In this document: positions 53,548 to 53,873 of the stretch, one piece after another
Numbering within the stretch: the first letter of the stretch is position 1
Layout: every line of letters starts with the position of its first letter
Made by a program: the position numbers and the translations under genes
The notes under the pieces: generated by a model
Databases searched by the model: none
What the model was told of the DNA's origin: nothing
Seen by the model: only the letters and a program-made list of their open reading frames with translations
NCBI GenBank assembly: GCA_028144365.1
Contig: JAOGAX010000004.1
Coordinates: forward strand, 1 to 53,873
Direction of reading: 5' to 3'
Origin: Aquiluna sp.
GTDB lineage: Bacteria; Actinomycetota; Actinomycetes; Actinomycetales; Microbacteriaceae
DNA length: 53,873 nt

Positions 53548-53873
53548 CTATTCGATTACTGCTATTAGGTCGCCACCCTCAACGGGTGTTGGGCCAGCTA
53601 CTCCCAGCCGAACAATCTTGCCACTAATTGGAGCTGCGATGGAGGCCTCCATCTTCATTGCCTCGATCGACGCAATTGGCTGGCCCGCGCTCACGCTTTG
53701 TCCCACCTCAACCTTTGGTGTCACAACACCCGTGAATGGAGCTGCTGCGTGGGAAGGGTTTGCCGGGTCGGCCTTCTCCGCGGTGGACTCAACGCTTGAG
53801 ATGCTGTGGTCGCGAACGGTGACTGGCCGGAGCTGACCGTTGAGTTTTGCCATGACGGTTCTGAAGCCCTTGG
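53548..53873 (-). CDS. pyc: Pyruvate carboxylase, C-terminal part
   Basis: The C-terminal end of a biotin carboxylase complex enzyme; the frame is open to the window edge. FRTVMAKLNGQLRPV and the EKADPANPSHAAAPFTG linker are typical of pyruvate carboxylase rather than acyl-CoA carboxylases. The biotin attachment Lys is in EAMKMEASI, within a full biotinyl domain. Pyruvate carboxylase makes oxaloacetate from pyruvate. The ATG at 53853 is internal, not the start. Acetyl/propionyl-CoA carboxylase alpha is the less likely alternative. Confidence 0.88.
   Translation of the reverse strand, partial: KGFRTVMAKLNGQLRPVTVRDHSISSVESTAEKADPANPSHAAAPFTGVVTPKVEVGQSVSAGQPIASIEAMKMEASIAAPISGKIVRLGVAGPTPVEGGDLIAVIE

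Noticed and set aside
1-53873. CRISPR arrays, insertion sequences, prophage, tRNA or rRNA genes
   Set aside because: I looked for regular repeats, transposase or integrase motifs, terminal inverted repeats and tRNA arms; none was found apart from the tRNA-like part of ssrA.

Overview
The window is a gene-dense stretch of an actinobacterial chromosome at moderate GC, almost certainly from Microbacteriaceae. The evidence is the actinobacterial tatC-helY-lnt-ppm1-rbpA block, a bcc-aa3 respiratory chain with a dihaem QcrC, a dcw cluster with Wag31/DivIVA and SepF but no FtsA, a class II DAHP synthase, and a tmRNA whose tag reads ANTKRADFALAA. Short or negative gene spacing, frequent TTG/GTG starts and many leaderless-looking promoters suggest a streamlined genome. 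A freshwater Luna-type lineage (Rhodoluna/Aquiluna) is my inference, not something shown directly. I see no insertion sequence, prophage, CRISPR array, tRNA or rRNA, and no gene-free stretch over 300 bases apart from 12916-13420, which holds ssrA.

Layout. 1-6921: protein export and RNA handling (tatC 3' part, helY), lipoprotein acylation and mannosyl-lipid synthesis (lnt, ppm1), the RNA polymerase factor rbpA, a glycerophosphodiesterase and a YczE-like membrane protein. 7058-16801: trpD, divergent from the respiratory operon ctaE-qcrCAB; then, on the other strand, a GNAT gene, ssrA, and the erpA-ctaC-ctaD-ctaF group, so the two halves of the bcc-aa3 supercomplex point at each other. 16828-23105: an M20 peptidase, a DUF3043 protein, an aldo/keto reductase, hisD-nrdR-pyrD and a flavin reductase. 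23102-45055: one long minus-strand run read from mraZ down to dnaE: mraZ-rsmH-ftsL-ftsI-murE-murF-mraY-murD-ftsW-murG-murC-ftsQ-ftsZ-yggS-sepF-yggT-wag31-lspA-rluD-dnaE. 45194-53873: a DUF3040 protein, a polyprenyl diphosphate synthase, a Rv2175c-like regulator with aroG, plsC and glk, fadD, and a pyc(3' end)-ParA/MinD-def run.

How it fits together. MraZ probably represses its own operon through three 10-bp repeats just upstream. The dcw genes then make the lipid II precursor (MurC-F, MraY, MurG), polymerise and cross-link it at the septum (FtsW, FtsI), and position the ring (FtsZ, SepF, FtsQ, FtsL, DivIVA). MurE lacks the usual DAP-recognition residues, which fits a cell wall with another residue at position 3. 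CtaC-F and QcrABC form the terminal respiratory supercomplex.

Most of this is core genome, and no wholly new gene system is evident. The best candidates for something undescribed are non-coding: a compact three-way-junction fold between erpA and ctaC that would bury the ctaC ribosome binding site; a recurring leaderless promoter form (TANNNT, six bases, start codon); five convergent gene pairs whose coding regions overlap at their stops; and a possible 16-codon leaderless peptide next to trpD.
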